DNA from: Azoarcus sp.
GTDB taxonomy: Bacteria; Pseudomonadota; Gammaproteobacteria; Burkholderiales; Rhodocyclaceae
DNA: 18,713 nucleotides
Direction of reading: 5' to 3'
Assembly (NCBI GenBank): GCA_031282905.1
Contig: JAITCV010000037.1
Coordinates: 1 to 18,713 of the forward strand
Shown here piece after piece: positions 1 to 8,700 of this stretch. The first letter of the stretch is position 1. The number at the start of each line of letters is the position of its first letter. The position numbers were made by a program, and so were the translations under genes. The notes below the pieces were generated by a model. That model saw only the letters and a program-made list of their open reading frames with translations. It was not told where the DNA came from and did no database searches.

Positions 1-2
1 AA

Positions 3-7
3 GGAGG
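3..7 (+). promoter_or_regulatory. Ribosome binding site deciding the pilP start
   Basis: AAGGAGG occupies positions 1-7 and is followed by three consecutive in-frame ATG codons at 10, 13 and 16. Spacing from GGAGG is 2, 5 and 8 bases respectively, so the third ATG (16) is best placed and the first is too close to be used efficiently. The ATGATGATGA run also offers TGA codons that could end an upstream gene (pilO in the usual order) by overlap; that is inference because the upstream gene lies outside the window. Confidence 0.7.
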
Positions 8-15
8 AGATGATG

Positions 16-534
16 ATGAGAAGCGCGCTTGTGCTGACGTGCTGCGTATTGATGTTTGGCTGCGCCAGCGAACAGGATGACATCAATGGGTGGATGAGTG
101 AACAGGCCATCAGCATGGTCGGCGTGGTCAAGCCATTGCCCGAGATAAAAAGCTTTTCACCGGTTGATTTCGTGGCCGTTGCCGATGTGGCGGACCCTTT
201 CGATCCAGTTCGGATCGAGCCGGCAGCAAAGAGGGGAACACGGAGGGACGACGAAGATATGCGTCGGCGCGAGCCACTGGAAGCTTACCCACTGGAATCA
301 TTGCGGATGGTGGGGATGTTGTCCCGGGGCAGGCAGGTGCATGCCCTTATCCAGGCGGGGCCATCCTTGTATCAGGTTGGGGTGGGGAACTACATGGGGG
401 CCGATTTCGGGAAGATTACCGCGATCACCGAGAGTGCGGTGGAACTTCAGGAATTGGTCGAGGACATGAATGGCGATTGGACGGAACGTACCAATTCATT
501 GCAGCTGCAAGAACAGCAAGCAGGAGGCAAGTGA
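16..534 (+). CDS. pilP: Type IV pilus assembly lipoprotein PilP
   Basis: PilP is an inner-membrane-anchored periplasmic lipoprotein that links the PilN/PilO alignment subcomplex to the PilQ secretin. The predicted 172-residue product has a lipoprotein signal peptide: a short hydrophobic stretch ending in L-M-F-G-C, with the lipidated cysteine at residue 16 (ATG at 16). A proline-rich, disordered linker follows, containing the VADPFDPVR segment. The C-terminal beta domain runs from about residue 92 and includes LRMVGML and YQVGVGNYMG, the parts most typical of PilP. Length fits the family (about 170-180). The start is chosen by spacing from the strong Shine-Dalgarno at 1-7; ATGs at 10 and 13 are alternatives. 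The stop TGA (532-534) overlaps the ATG of pilQ by one base, which indicates translational coupling. pilMNO presumably lie upstream of the window. Confidence 0.93.
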   Translation: MRSALVLTCCVLMFGCASEQDDINGWMSEQAISMVGVVKPLPEIKSFSPVDFVAVADVADPFDPVRIEPAAKRGTRRDDEDMRRREPLEAYPLESLRMVGMLSRGRQVHALIQAGPSLYQVGVGNYMGADFGKITAITESAVELQELVEDMNGDWTERTNSLQLQEQQAGGK

Positions 535-2729
535 TGAGAAAAGAACTTGGGGGGCTGCTACTTGCAGCGACGATAGGGGTCTTTGCGTCGGTCATGCCGG
601 CCGTGGCCCAGGAAAATAGCCCAGCTTCGACGCAGGCTGCTGGTAACAACAGCATCCAGGCGCTCGACGTGGCTGACGAGGGTGGCGCGCTTTACGTGCG
701 GTTGACCATGCAGGCGCCGCTGGCGGCCATACCGGCCAGTTTCAGCGTGGCCAATCCGCCGCGGCTTGCGTTCGATTTCCAGGCGACGGCCAATGGTCTG
801 GGACGCGGGGTGCAGAGTATCGAGCGTGGCGATCTGCGCAGTGTCAATGTCGTGGAAGTTCAGGGTCGTACCCGTGTAGTACTCAATCTGGCCAGGATGG
901 TGGCCTATGAGACCCATGTGGAGGGCAATACGCTGGTGATCGCGTTGACGCCGGGGATTTCTACCGGGGCGGTGGCGGCGGCTCCCAGCTTCAACGAGGC
1001 GCGAGCGGACAGCGTTGGACAGAACATCAATGACATCAATTTCCGCCGTGGCACGGGAGGTGAAGGGCGTGTTGTCGTTCAGCTTTCCAGTGCCGACACT
1101 GGGATCGATATCCGTCGGCAGGGTGAAAAACTGGTGGTGAATTTCCTCAAGACGGTGTTGCCGACGCACTTGCGCCGCCGTTCGGATGTCACCGATTTTG
1201 CAACGCCGGTGAGCAATATGATCGCCGAGCAGCAGGGCGAAAACGTGCGCCTGACGATTACGCCCAATGGCCCGTGGGAGCATAACGCTTACCAGAGCGA
1301 CAACCAGTTCGTGCTGGAGGTCAAGCGTGCCGTCGAGGATCCGCGCAAACTGGTGCAAGGCGCCAGCCGCGCGAAGTATCAGGGCGATAAGCTTTCGCTC
1401 AACTTCCAGAACATCGATGTGCGCTCGGTCTTGCAGGTCATTGCCGATTTCACCGATTTCAATATCGTCACTTCCGACTCGGTACAGGGCAGCCTTACCT
1501 TGCGCTTGAAAGACGTGCCTTGGGATCAGGCTCTCGACATCATCCTCCAAGCCAAGGGGCTGGATTTGCGCAAGAACGGCAATGTGATCTGGATTGCGCC
1601 GGGGGATGAGCTGTCCGCGCGCGAAAAAATGCAGGCCGATGCCAAGACCCAGCTTGAAGATGTGGAACCGCTGCAGACGGAGAGCTTCCAGATCAACTAC
1701 CACAGGGCGGTGGACATCGTCAAGTTCCTGCAGAGCAAGGATCAGGCCGTGCTTTCCAAACGTGGCAGTGCGGTTGCCGATGAGCGCAGCAACAAGATCT
1801 TCGCTACCGACGTGGGCGCTCGCCTGACCGATCTGCGCAGCCTCATCACCGAAATCGACATCGCGCCGCGCCAGGTGTTGATCGAAGCCCGCATCGTCGA
1901 AGCCAACAAGACTTTTGCCCGCGATCTCGGGGTGAAACTGGGTTATGGCGACCTGACGGCGAAGAATCTGGGGGATGGCGCCCAGCTTGGTTTCGGTCAC
2001 AGCAACTTTGCGGATTACACGTATAACGCAGACGGCAGCTACTTCATGAAGGAGCTCCCTCCCAATAGTAGGGGCACTTCTTATAGTTTGGATAAGACAG
2101 GTTGGTTTCCGGCTGAGGTTGGTAATCAGACCACCCCTGTCTACAGCGGGAGTGGCATAGGAAATCCCTATGGCGCGCTCAGCATGACCCTTTTCAACCG
2201 CAGCCTGACCCGTTTCCTGAACCTCGAGTTGCAGGCGCAGGAATCGGATGGCAAGACGCGGATCATTTCCAGTCCGCGGGTGATGACCGCCAACAATGTC
2301 GAGGCGACCATTGAGCAGGGGCGTGAGATTCCCTATCTGGAAGCCAGCAGTTCCGGTTCGACATCGGTGTCGTTCAAGAAGGCGGTGTTGTCCCTGACGG
2401 TCAAGCCGCAGATCACCCCGGATGGACGTTTGCAGCTTGCGATCAGGATTACCAAGGATAACGCGCTCATGGATGAGAAGGTAAATGGTGTTCCGCCGAT
2501 CGAAACCAAGCACGTCGAAAGCGATGTATTGATCGACAACGGCGGTACGGTGGTGATTGGTGGCATCTACACCGAAGAAGAAGGGCGCGGGGTCACGAAA
2601 GTGCCGCTACTGGGCGATATCCCCGTGATCGGTCACCTGTTCCGCACCACCAGCAGGAAGGCGGACGAGAGGGAACTGCTGGTGTTCATCACCCCACGTA
2701 TCGTCGAAGAGGCATTGACCTTGCGCTGA
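534..2729 (+). CDS. pilQ: Type IV pilus secretin PilQ
   Basis: PilQ forms the outer-membrane multimeric channel through which the type IV pilus is extruded and retracted. The 731-residue product begins with a Sec signal peptide (residues 1-25, cleavage after AVA). Two AMIN peptidoglycan-binding domains lie at about 38-140 and 165-265. A secretin/TonB short N-terminal (STN) domain follows at about 282-355 and a secretin_N domain at about 385-445. The beta-barrel secretin domain runs from PRQVLIEARIVEAN (about 447) to the end and carries the hallmark VPLLGDIPVIGHLFR at 690-704. The start at ATG 534 has AGGAGG at 522-527, 6 bases upstream, and overlaps the pilP stop. An in-frame ATG at 477 would lie deep inside pilP and is rejected. 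A segment around 2060-2165 (residues about 509-544) uses more AT-rich codons than its neighbours and looks like a variable loop. Confidence 0.96.
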   Translation: MRKELGGLLLAATIGVFASVMPAVAQENSPASTQAAGNNSIQALDVADEGGALYVRLTMQAPLAAIPASFSVANPPRLAFDFQATANGLGRGVQSIERGDLRSVNVVEVQGRTRVVLNLARMVAYETHVEGNTLVIALTPGISTGAVAAAPSFNEARADSVGQNINDINFRRGTGGEGRVVVQLSSADTGIDIRRQGEKLVVNFLKTVLPTHLRRRSDVTDFATPVSNMIAEQQGENVRLTITPNGPWEHNAYQSDNQFVLEVKRAVEDPRKLVQGASRAKYQGDKLSLNFQNIDVRSVLQVIADFTDFNIVTSDSVQGSLTLRLKDVPWDQALDIILQAKGLDLRKNGNVIWIAPGDELSAREKMQADAKTQLEDVEPLQTESFQINYHRAVDIVKFLQSKDQAVLSKRGSAVADERSNKIFATDVGARLTDLRSLITEIDIAPRQVLIEARIVEANKTFARDLGVKLGYGDLTAKNLGDGAQLGFGHSNFADYTYNADGSYFMKELPPNSRGTSYSLDKTGWFPAEVGNQTTPVYSGSGIGNPYGALSMTLFNRSLTRFLNLELQAQESDGKTRIISSPRVMTANNVEATIEQGREIPYLEASSSGSTSVSFKKAVLSLTVKPQITPDGRLQLAIRITKDNALMDEKVNGVPPIETKHVESDVLIDNGGTVVIGGIYTEEEGRGVTKVPLLGDIPVIGHLFRTTSRKADERELLVFITPRIVEEALTLR

Positions 2730-2756
2730 GAAGTGGCTGGTTGCTGTTATGATGTT

Positions 2757-2789
2757 GGCGGCGTCTCTTTGCAGAGGCGCCGCCTTTTT
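2757..2789 (+). terminator. Intrinsic terminator after pilQ
   Basis: An 11-base-pair stem, with left arm 2757-2767 (GGCGGCGTCTC) and right arm 2774-2784 (GAGGCGCCGCC), contains one G-T wobble. It closes a 6-base loop and is followed directly by TTTTT at 2785-2789. It ends the pil operon 28 bases after the pilQ stop. It also shows that an upstream in-frame ATG at 2749 cannot be the aroK start. Confidence 0.9.
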
Positions 2790-2880
2790 GTTGTCAAACC
2801 GACTTGGCCTCTTGGTGTGCTTGTCTGGGAGGATGCAAACCTTGCTTGAAGCGGCGAACACGCTGACGCTGACTGATTTG

Positions 2881-3426
2881 ATGGGCCGTGCTGTGAACTG
2901 TTTGATCCTGATCGGCATGATGGGGGCCGGAAAAACGACGATAGGGCGTGAATTGGCGAGACGGCGCGGCATGGGGTTTGCCGATTGCGACCAAGAGATC
3001 ATCGCCCGTACCGGGGTGTCGATCCCAACCATTTTCGAAATCGAGGGCGAGGCGGGTTTTCGCCGCCGCGAGGCGCAGGTGCTGGCCGACCTGACCGCCG
3101 CTTCCAACCTGGTGATCGCGACAGGCGGCGGCGCGGTGCTCGACCCCGTCAACCGTGCCTTGATTGCCCAGCGCGGGGTGGTCATTTATCTCAATGTACC
3201 GCCTCATGTCCTGTGGGAACGCACCAGGCATGATCGCAATCGCCCGCTGCTCCAGGTGGAAAACCCGCAGGCGCTCATTGCCGACCTGTATCGCCAGCGT
3301 GATCCGCTTTATCGTGAAGTGGCCGATATCATTGTCGATGGTGGGCGGGGCAGCGCGGCGATGATGGTGTGGCAGATCGAAAAAATGTTGCCCAGATTCG
3401 AGAACAAAACCCCATGTCCATCCTGA
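2881..3426 (+). CDS. aroK: Shikimate kinase
   Basis: Shikimate kinase catalyses ATP-dependent 3-phosphorylation of shikimate, the fifth step of the chorismate pathway, in the cytosol. From ATG 2881 the product is 181 residues, the usual size. The P-loop GMMGAGKT is at residues 12-19. The shikimate-binding acidic pair is in FADCDQEI (D35, D37), with Arg61 in GFRRRE, and the glycine-rich substrate loop ATGGGA covers about 80-85. The lid has RHDRNRPLL. The start is uncertain: ATG 2881 gives the family-typical N-terminus but has no clear ribosome site. GGGAGG at 2827-2832 would instead suit TTG 2842 (9-base spacing), while ATG 2833 is directly adjacent to it. The 3' end overlaps aroB by 13 bases. 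I found no convincing promoter between the pilQ terminator and this gene. Confidence 0.93.
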   Translation: MGRAVNCLILIGMMGAGKTTIGRELARRRGMGFADCDQEIIARTGVSIPTIFEIEGEAGFRRREAQVLADLTAASNLVIATGGGAVLDPVNRALIAQRGVVIYLNVPPHVLWERTRHDRNRPLLQVENPQALIADLYRQRDPLYREVADIIVDGGRGSAAMMVWQIEKMLPRFENKTPCPS

Positions 3427-4496
3427 ACGTTGCCCTTGGGGCGCGGAGTTACTCCATCCATATCGCGCCCGGGCTGCTCGACCACCCCGAACCGATCCTG
3501 TCCTGCCTGCGTTTGAAGAAGGTCGCGGTGGTGACGAATGATGTGGTCGGGCCGCTCTATCTCGAACGGCTGTGCGCGGGACTGCGTGGCGCGGGAGTCG
3601 AGGTGGCGAGTGTCATCCTGCCCGATGGAGAGGCGCACAAGGATTGGCCGACGCTCAACCTGATCTTCGACATGCTGTTGCGCGAACATTGTGAAAGGGC
3701 GACGACCCTCATCGCCCTTGGCGGCGGCGTGGTCGGTGACATGGCCGGGTTCGCGGCGGCATGCTACCAGCGCGGCATGCCTTTCATCCAGGTGCCGACA
3801 ACCTTGCTGGCACAAGTCGATTCCTCGGTGGGCGGCAAGACCGCGATCAATCATCCGTTGGGCAAGAACATGATTGGCGCGTTTCATCAACCCCGGTTGG
3901 TGCTGGCCGACACCGCGACCCTCGCGACCCTGCCGACCCGGGAGCTTTCCGCCGGTCTGGCCGAAATCATCAAATACGGGCTGATCCGCGACGCCGGATT
4001 CTTTGCCTGGCTGGAACAGCACATCGATGCCTTGCGCGCACTGGAACCAGAGGCGCTGGCCTGGGCGATAGAGCGTTCCTGCCGCAACAAGGCCGAAGTG
4101 GTGGCCGCCGACGAAACCGAACAGGGCGTGCGCGCCCTGCTCAACCTGGGTCATACCTTTGGTCATGCGATCGAGGCCGGGCTGGGCTACGGACAATGGT
4201 TGCACGGCGAGGCGGTCGCGGCGGGCACGATGATGGCGGTGGAATTATCCCGGCGGCTGGGCTGGCTGGGGGACGCGGAGCTTGCGCGAATCGAGGCGCT
4301 GTTCCTGGCCGCCGGATTGCCGGTGTTTGGTCCGCCACTGGGGGCAGACGTCTATCTGGCGCTGATGGCGCACGACAAGAAGGTCGAAGGCGGAAAGCTG
4401 CGACTGGTGTTGTTGCGCGCGTTGGGTCAGGCCGTGGTGGCGAGCGAGATTGACAGGGCGGACATTGCCGCCGCGATCGGAGCGCGCTGCCGATGA
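3414..4496 (+). CDS. aroB: 3-dehydroquinate synthase
   Basis: AroB converts DAHP to 3-dehydroquinate, the second step of the shikimate pathway, using NAD+ and a divalent metal. The 360-residue product matches the family length. The NAD-binding signature GGGVVGDMAGF and the long conserved stretch QVPTTLLAQVDSSVGGKT are present. The metal ligands are visible as Glu184 in AEIIKYGLI, His247 in LNLGHTFGHAIE and His264 in LHGEAVA, the same numbering I remember for the E. coli enzyme. ATG 3414 gives the canonical N-terminus MSILNVALGARSYSI. It overlaps the aroK stop by 13 bases, and its Shine-Dalgarno is weak, so coupling to aroK translation is likely. The stop overlaps the dgt start as ATGA. The gene pair aroK-aroB supplies aromatic amino-acid precursors. 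Confidence 0.97.
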   Translation: MSILNVALGARSYSIHIAPGLLDHPEPILSCLRLKKVAVVTNDVVGPLYLERLCAGLRGAGVEVASVILPDGEAHKDWPTLNLIFDMLLREHCERATTLIALGGGVVGDMAGFAAACYQRGMPFIQVPTTLLAQVDSSVGGKTAINHPLGKNMIGAFHQPRLVLADTATLATLPTRELSAGLAEIIKYGLIRDAGFFAWLEQHIDALRALEPEALAWAIERSCRNKAEVVAADETEQGVRALLNLGHTFGHAIEAGLGYGQWLHGEAVAAGTMMAVELSRRLGWLGDAELARIEALFLAAGLPVFGPPLGADVYLALMAHDKKVEGGKLRLVLLRALGQAVVASEIDRADIAAAIGARCR

Positions 4497-5617
4497 CGGA
4501 CATGGGGCTGGCAAGCCATGCCGTGACCGTGGCGGTTTCTCGTGGCCGCCGTCACACCGAACCGCCGCCGCAAGAGCGGAGCGAATTCCAGCGTGATCGT
4601 GACCGCATCATCCATTCGAGCGCGTTCCGCCGCCTCGTATACAAGACCCAGGTCTTCGTCAATCACGAAGGTGACCTGTTCCGCACCCGCCTGACCCATA
4701 GCCTGGAGGTTGCGCAACTCTCCCGCAGCATGGCGCGCGTGCTCGGGCTCAACGAAGACCTCGCCGAAACCATCGCGCTGGCGCACGATCTGGGGCATAC
4801 GCCGTTCGGCCACGCGGGGCAGGATGCGCTCGATGCCTGCATGAAGGCGCACGGCGGCTTCGAGCACAACCTGCAATCGCTGCGCATCGTCGATGTGCTC
4901 GAAGAACGCTACGCCGCCTTTGACGGTCTCAACCTGATGTTTGAAACCCGCGAAGGCATCCTCAAGCATTGTTCGCTTGCCCATGCCCGTGAGCTTGGCG
5001 AACTGGGACAGCGCTTCATCGACGGCACCCAGCCTTCGCTCGAAGCCCAGATCGTCAACCTTGCCGATGAAATTGCCTACAACAACCACGATGTCGATGA
5101 CGGTCTGCGTTCGGGGCTGATTACACTTGAGCAACTCGATGCCGTGCCGGTGTTCGCGCGCTGCCGTCGCGAGGCGGAGGCGCAATGGCCGGGGCTGGCC
5201 GGGCGACGCCTGGTGCATGAGACCATACGCCGCATGATCAACAGCATGGTGCTCGATCTGATCGGGCAGACCCGGGCGAATATCGCCGCGAGCGCCGTGG
5301 AGAGCCTGGCCGATGTACACCGGGCTCCCCCGCTCGCCGCCTACTCCGCGGACCTGCGTCCGCGTCTGCGCGAACTGAAGAATTTCCTGTTCGACAACCT
5401 TTATCGTCATGAGACCGTGCGGCGCATGACCGATGAAGCCAAGCGCGTCATATGCAGTCTGTTCGCTGTTTTCATGGACGATCCCGGTTTGCTGCCGCCG
5501 CAGTACCAGGCCCGTGCCCTCGCCGACAAGGCGCGAACGGTTGCCGACTATATCGCTGGGATGACTGACAGGTATGCTGTCAAGGAGCATGCCAGACTAT
5601 GCGTCCAGATGGAATAG
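4493..5617 (+). CDS. dgt: dGTPase-like HD-domain triphosphohydrolase
   Basis: Members of this family hydrolyse dNTPs, typically dGTP, to the nucleoside and tripolyphosphate, and so act on nucleotide-pool balance. The 374-residue product carries an HD metal site: His69 in RLTHSLEVAQ, His98-Asp99 in ALAHDLGHTPFGHAGQ, and Asp192 in ADEIAYNNHDVDDGL. The N-terminal EFQRDRDRIIHSSAFRRL motif with YKTQVF is typical of the shorter Dgt-like subfamily rather than the roughly 500-residue E. coli enzyme, so exact substrate preference is not proven. ATG 4493 overlaps the aroB stop by 4 bases (ATGA); ATG 4502 is an alternative. Its place behind aroKB is common in Betaproteobacteria. No terminator follows until the hairpin at 5705. 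Confidence 0.93.
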   Translation: MTDMGLASHAVTVAVSRGRRHTEPPPQERSEFQRDRDRIIHSSAFRRLVYKTQVFVNHEGDLFRTRLTHSLEVAQLSRSMARVLGLNEDLAETIALAHDLGHTPFGHAGQDALDACMKAHGGFEHNLQSLRIVDVLEERYAAFDGLNLMFETREGILKHCSLAHARELGELGQRFIDGTQPSLEAQIVNLADEIAYNNHDVDDGLRSGLITLEQLDAVPVFARCRREAEAQWPGLAGRRLVHETIRRMINSMVLDLIGQTRANIAASAVESLADVHRAPPLAAYSADLRPRLRELKNFLFDNLYRHETVRRMTDEAKRVICSLFAVFMDDPGLLPPQYQARALADKARTVADYIAGMTDRYAVKEHARLCVQME

Positions 5618-5661
5618 ACTGATTTTCATGGACTTGCGCGGCCTGCTGCGCTGCAAAAAGC

Positions 5662-5691
5662 TTGAGCCTGATTGCCAAAGAGGGGTATATT
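5662..5691 (+). promoter_or_regulatory. Candidate sigma-70 promoter for gltBD
   Basis: TTGAGC (5662-5667) and TATATT (5686-5691) are separated by 18 bases and score 4/6 and 5/6 against the sigma-70 consensus. The predicted transcript would start near 5698, leaving a leader of about 85 bases before the gltB ATG. Downstream of the hairpin at 5705-5736 I see no other -10-like sequence that could serve gltB, so this is the best candidate. Confidence 0.55.
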
Positions 5692-5704
5692 CGCCAGTTC
5701 CGTT

Positions 5705-5736
5705 GCCGGGGCGAAGCATGCGCGTCCGGCTTTTTT
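5705..5736 (+). terminator. Hairpin with T6 tract in the dgt-gltB gap
   Basis: GCCGGG-GCG (5705-5713) pairs with CGC-G-TCCGGC (5721-5730), with one bulged G at 5724 and one G-T pair, around a 7-base loop (5714-5720). TTTTTT follows directly at 5731-5736. By structure this is an intrinsic terminator. It may end read-through from aroKB-dgt. Because it begins about 7 bases downstream of the predicted gltB transcript start, it could instead work as an attenuator or define a very short leader RNA. Confidence 0.75.
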
Positions 5737-5783
5737 GTGTCCGGGAAAGACCTGGTTCAAGTTTTGTGTCGAGGACGAGCAAG

Positions 5784-8700
5784 ATGGATCTCCCCCATAA
5801 GCAGGGTTTGTATGACCCGGCGAACGAACATGATGCCTGCGGCGTGGGATTCATTGCCCACATCAAGGGTCGCAAGACTCATGACATTATCTTGCAGGGG
5901 CTGGAGATTCTGAAAAACCTGGATCACCGGGGCGCGGTGGGCGCCGACCCGCTCCAGGGCGATGGGGCAGGGATCCTGATCCAGATTCCCGACGCGCTCT
6001 ACCGTGAAGAACTCGCGCGTCAAGGCGTCAGCCTGCCGCTCTTGGGCGAATACGGCGTGGCGATGGTGTTCCTGCCCCAGGAAGCCGCCTCGCGCCTGGC
6101 CTGTGAAGAAGAACTGGAGCGCGCGGCGCTGGCCGAGGGCCTCACCGTACTTGGCTGGCGTGACGTGCCGGTCGACCACGACATGCCCATGTCGCCCGCG
6201 GTCAAAGAGAAGGAGCCGGTGATTCGCCAGTTCTTCGTTGGCCGTGGCCGGGACCTGATGGTGACTGAAGCGCTCGAACGCAAGCTCTACGTTACCCGCC
6301 GCCGCGCCGCCAATGCCATTGGCGCGCTGCAACTCAAGCACGGACAGGAGTACTACACGGTTTCGTTTTCGGCGCGCACGGTGAATTACAAGGGGCTGCT
6401 GCTTGCGCCCCAAGTCGGCAGATACTATCGCGATCTTGTCGACCCGCGCGCGATTTCGGCGCTGGCGCTCGTACACCAGCGTTTTTCCACCAATACCTTT
6501 CCGAAGTGGAACCTCGCCCATCCCTTCCGCTACATCGCCCACAACGGCGAGATCAACACCGTGCGCGGCAATTACAACTGGATGCGCGCGCGCGAGCAGG
6601 GCGTGGCGTCACCCATTCTTGGCGAGGATTTGCGCAAGATCTGGCCGCTGATCTACCCCGGCCAATCCGATTCCGCCGCCTTCGACAACGCGCTCGAACT
6701 GCTGGTGATGAGCGGCTATTCGATGGCGCACGCGGTGATGATGATGATTCCGGAAGCCTGGGAATCCCACGCCCAGATGGACGAGCGCCGCCGCGCCTTT
6801 TATGAATACCATGCCGCGATGATGGAGCCCTGGGACGGCCCCGCCGCCGTGGCCTTCACCGATGGCCGCCAGATCGGTGCCACGCTCGACCGCAACGGCC
6901 TGCGCCCGGCGCGCTACTTCGTCACCGACGACGACATCGTGGTGATGGCCTCCGAAGCGGGCGTGCTGCCGATTCCCGAAGACAGAATCGTCAGGAAATG
7001 GCGTCTGCAACCAGGCAAGATGTTCCTGATCGACCTCGACCAAGGCCGCATCATCGACGACAGGGAGATCAAGGACAGCCTCGCCCTTGCCCGTCCCTAT
7101 TCCGATTGGCTTTCCCGGATCAACATCGCGCTTGACGGACTCGATACCCCGGCCGCCGTGACGCCTGGATACGCGGCCAGCCTGCTGGATCGTCAACAGG
7201 CTTTTGGCTACACCCAGGAAGAAGTCAAGTTCATCCTCGAACCGATGGGCCGCAGCGGCGAGGAAGGCACCGGCTCGATGGGCAACGATTCGCCGCTGGC
7301 GGTACTCTCGAACAAGGAAAAACCGCTCTACAACTACTTCCGCCAGCTTTTCGCGCAAGTCACCAATCCGCCGATCGACCCGATCCGCGAGCAACTGGTG
7401 ATGTCGTTGGTCTCGTTCATCGGCCCCAAGCCCAATCTGCTCGAAATCAACGAGATCAATCCGCCCTTCCGCCTCGAAGTCACCCAGCCGGTGCTCGATT
7501 TCAGCGACATGGCGAAAATCCGCAACATCGAGCGTTATACCCATGACAAGTTCCGCTCCCACGAACTCGATATCTGTTATCCGTTGGCCTGGGGCAACGC
7601 GGGGGTGGAAGCGCGTCTGGCCTCGCTGTGCGCCGAAGCCGAAAACGCCGTGCTCGCCGGCAACAACATCCTGATCGTCTCCGACCGCAAGGTGGCGGCG
7701 GATGCGGTCGCCATTCCGGCGCTGCTCGCCTTGTCGGCCATCCACCAACACCTGGTGACCAAGGGGCTGCGCACCCGCGCCGGGCTGGTGGTGGAATCCG
7801 GCAGCGTGCGTGAAACGCACCACTTCGCCGTGCTCGCCGGTTTTGGCGCGGAAGCGGTTCACCCCTATCTCGCGCTGGAGACCCTGCAACAGATCGCCGC
7901 TTCGCCGGAAAAAGGCGCGGAATACATCGAACATTTCGTCAAGGCGGTGGGCAAGGGCTTGCGCAAGGTGATGTCCAAGATGGGCATTTCCACCTACATG
8001 TCCTACACCGGCGCGCAGATCTTCGAAGCGGTCGGTCTCCAGCAAGGCTTCGTCGACAAATATTTCAACGGCACCGCCAGCCAGGTCGAAGGCATCGGGC
8101 TGTTCGAAGTCATGGAAGAAGCGATTCGTCTGCACAAAAAAGCGTTCAGCGCCGATCCGGTGCTCGTCGACATGCTGGACGTAGGCGGGGACTATGCTTT
8201 CCGTATTCGTGGTGATGAACACATGTGGACGCCGGACGCGATTGCCAAGCTGCAACATGCAACCCGTTCCGGCAAGTTCGACAGCTACAAGGAATACGCC
8301 CGGATCATCAACGACCAAAGCCGCCGCCACATGACCCTGCGCGGTCTTTTCAAACTGAAACCGGCGGGCGCGCCCATCTCTCTCGATCAAATCGAACCGG
8401 CGCGCGCGATCGTCAAGCGTTTCGTGACCGGGGCCATGTCGTTGGGATCGATCTCGACCGAAGCCCACACCACGCTCGCCATCGCGATGAATCGCATTGG
8501 CGGCAAGTCCAACACCGGCGAAGGCGGCGAAGATCCGCGCCGCTTCAAACCGGTGACCAAGGCGATGAAACTCTCGCAACTGATCGGCGAATCCCGCGTC
8601 GAGCGCGACATCGACCTTGCCGCCGGCGATTCTCTGCGCTCCTCGATCAAGCAAGTCGCCTCGGGCCGTTTCGGCGTCACCGCCGAATATCTGGCGAACG

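Noticed and set aside
558..2513. 651-codon minus-strand frame opposite pilQ, and similar long frames opposite dgt, nadK and recN
   Set aside because: All are antisense shadows of well-recognised genes and give Arg/His/Gln-rich, domain-free translations.
2791..2819. Promoter for aroK with TTGTCA as -35
   Set aside because: At 16-18 bases downstream the sequence is GGTGTG-like, with no resemblance to TATAAT.
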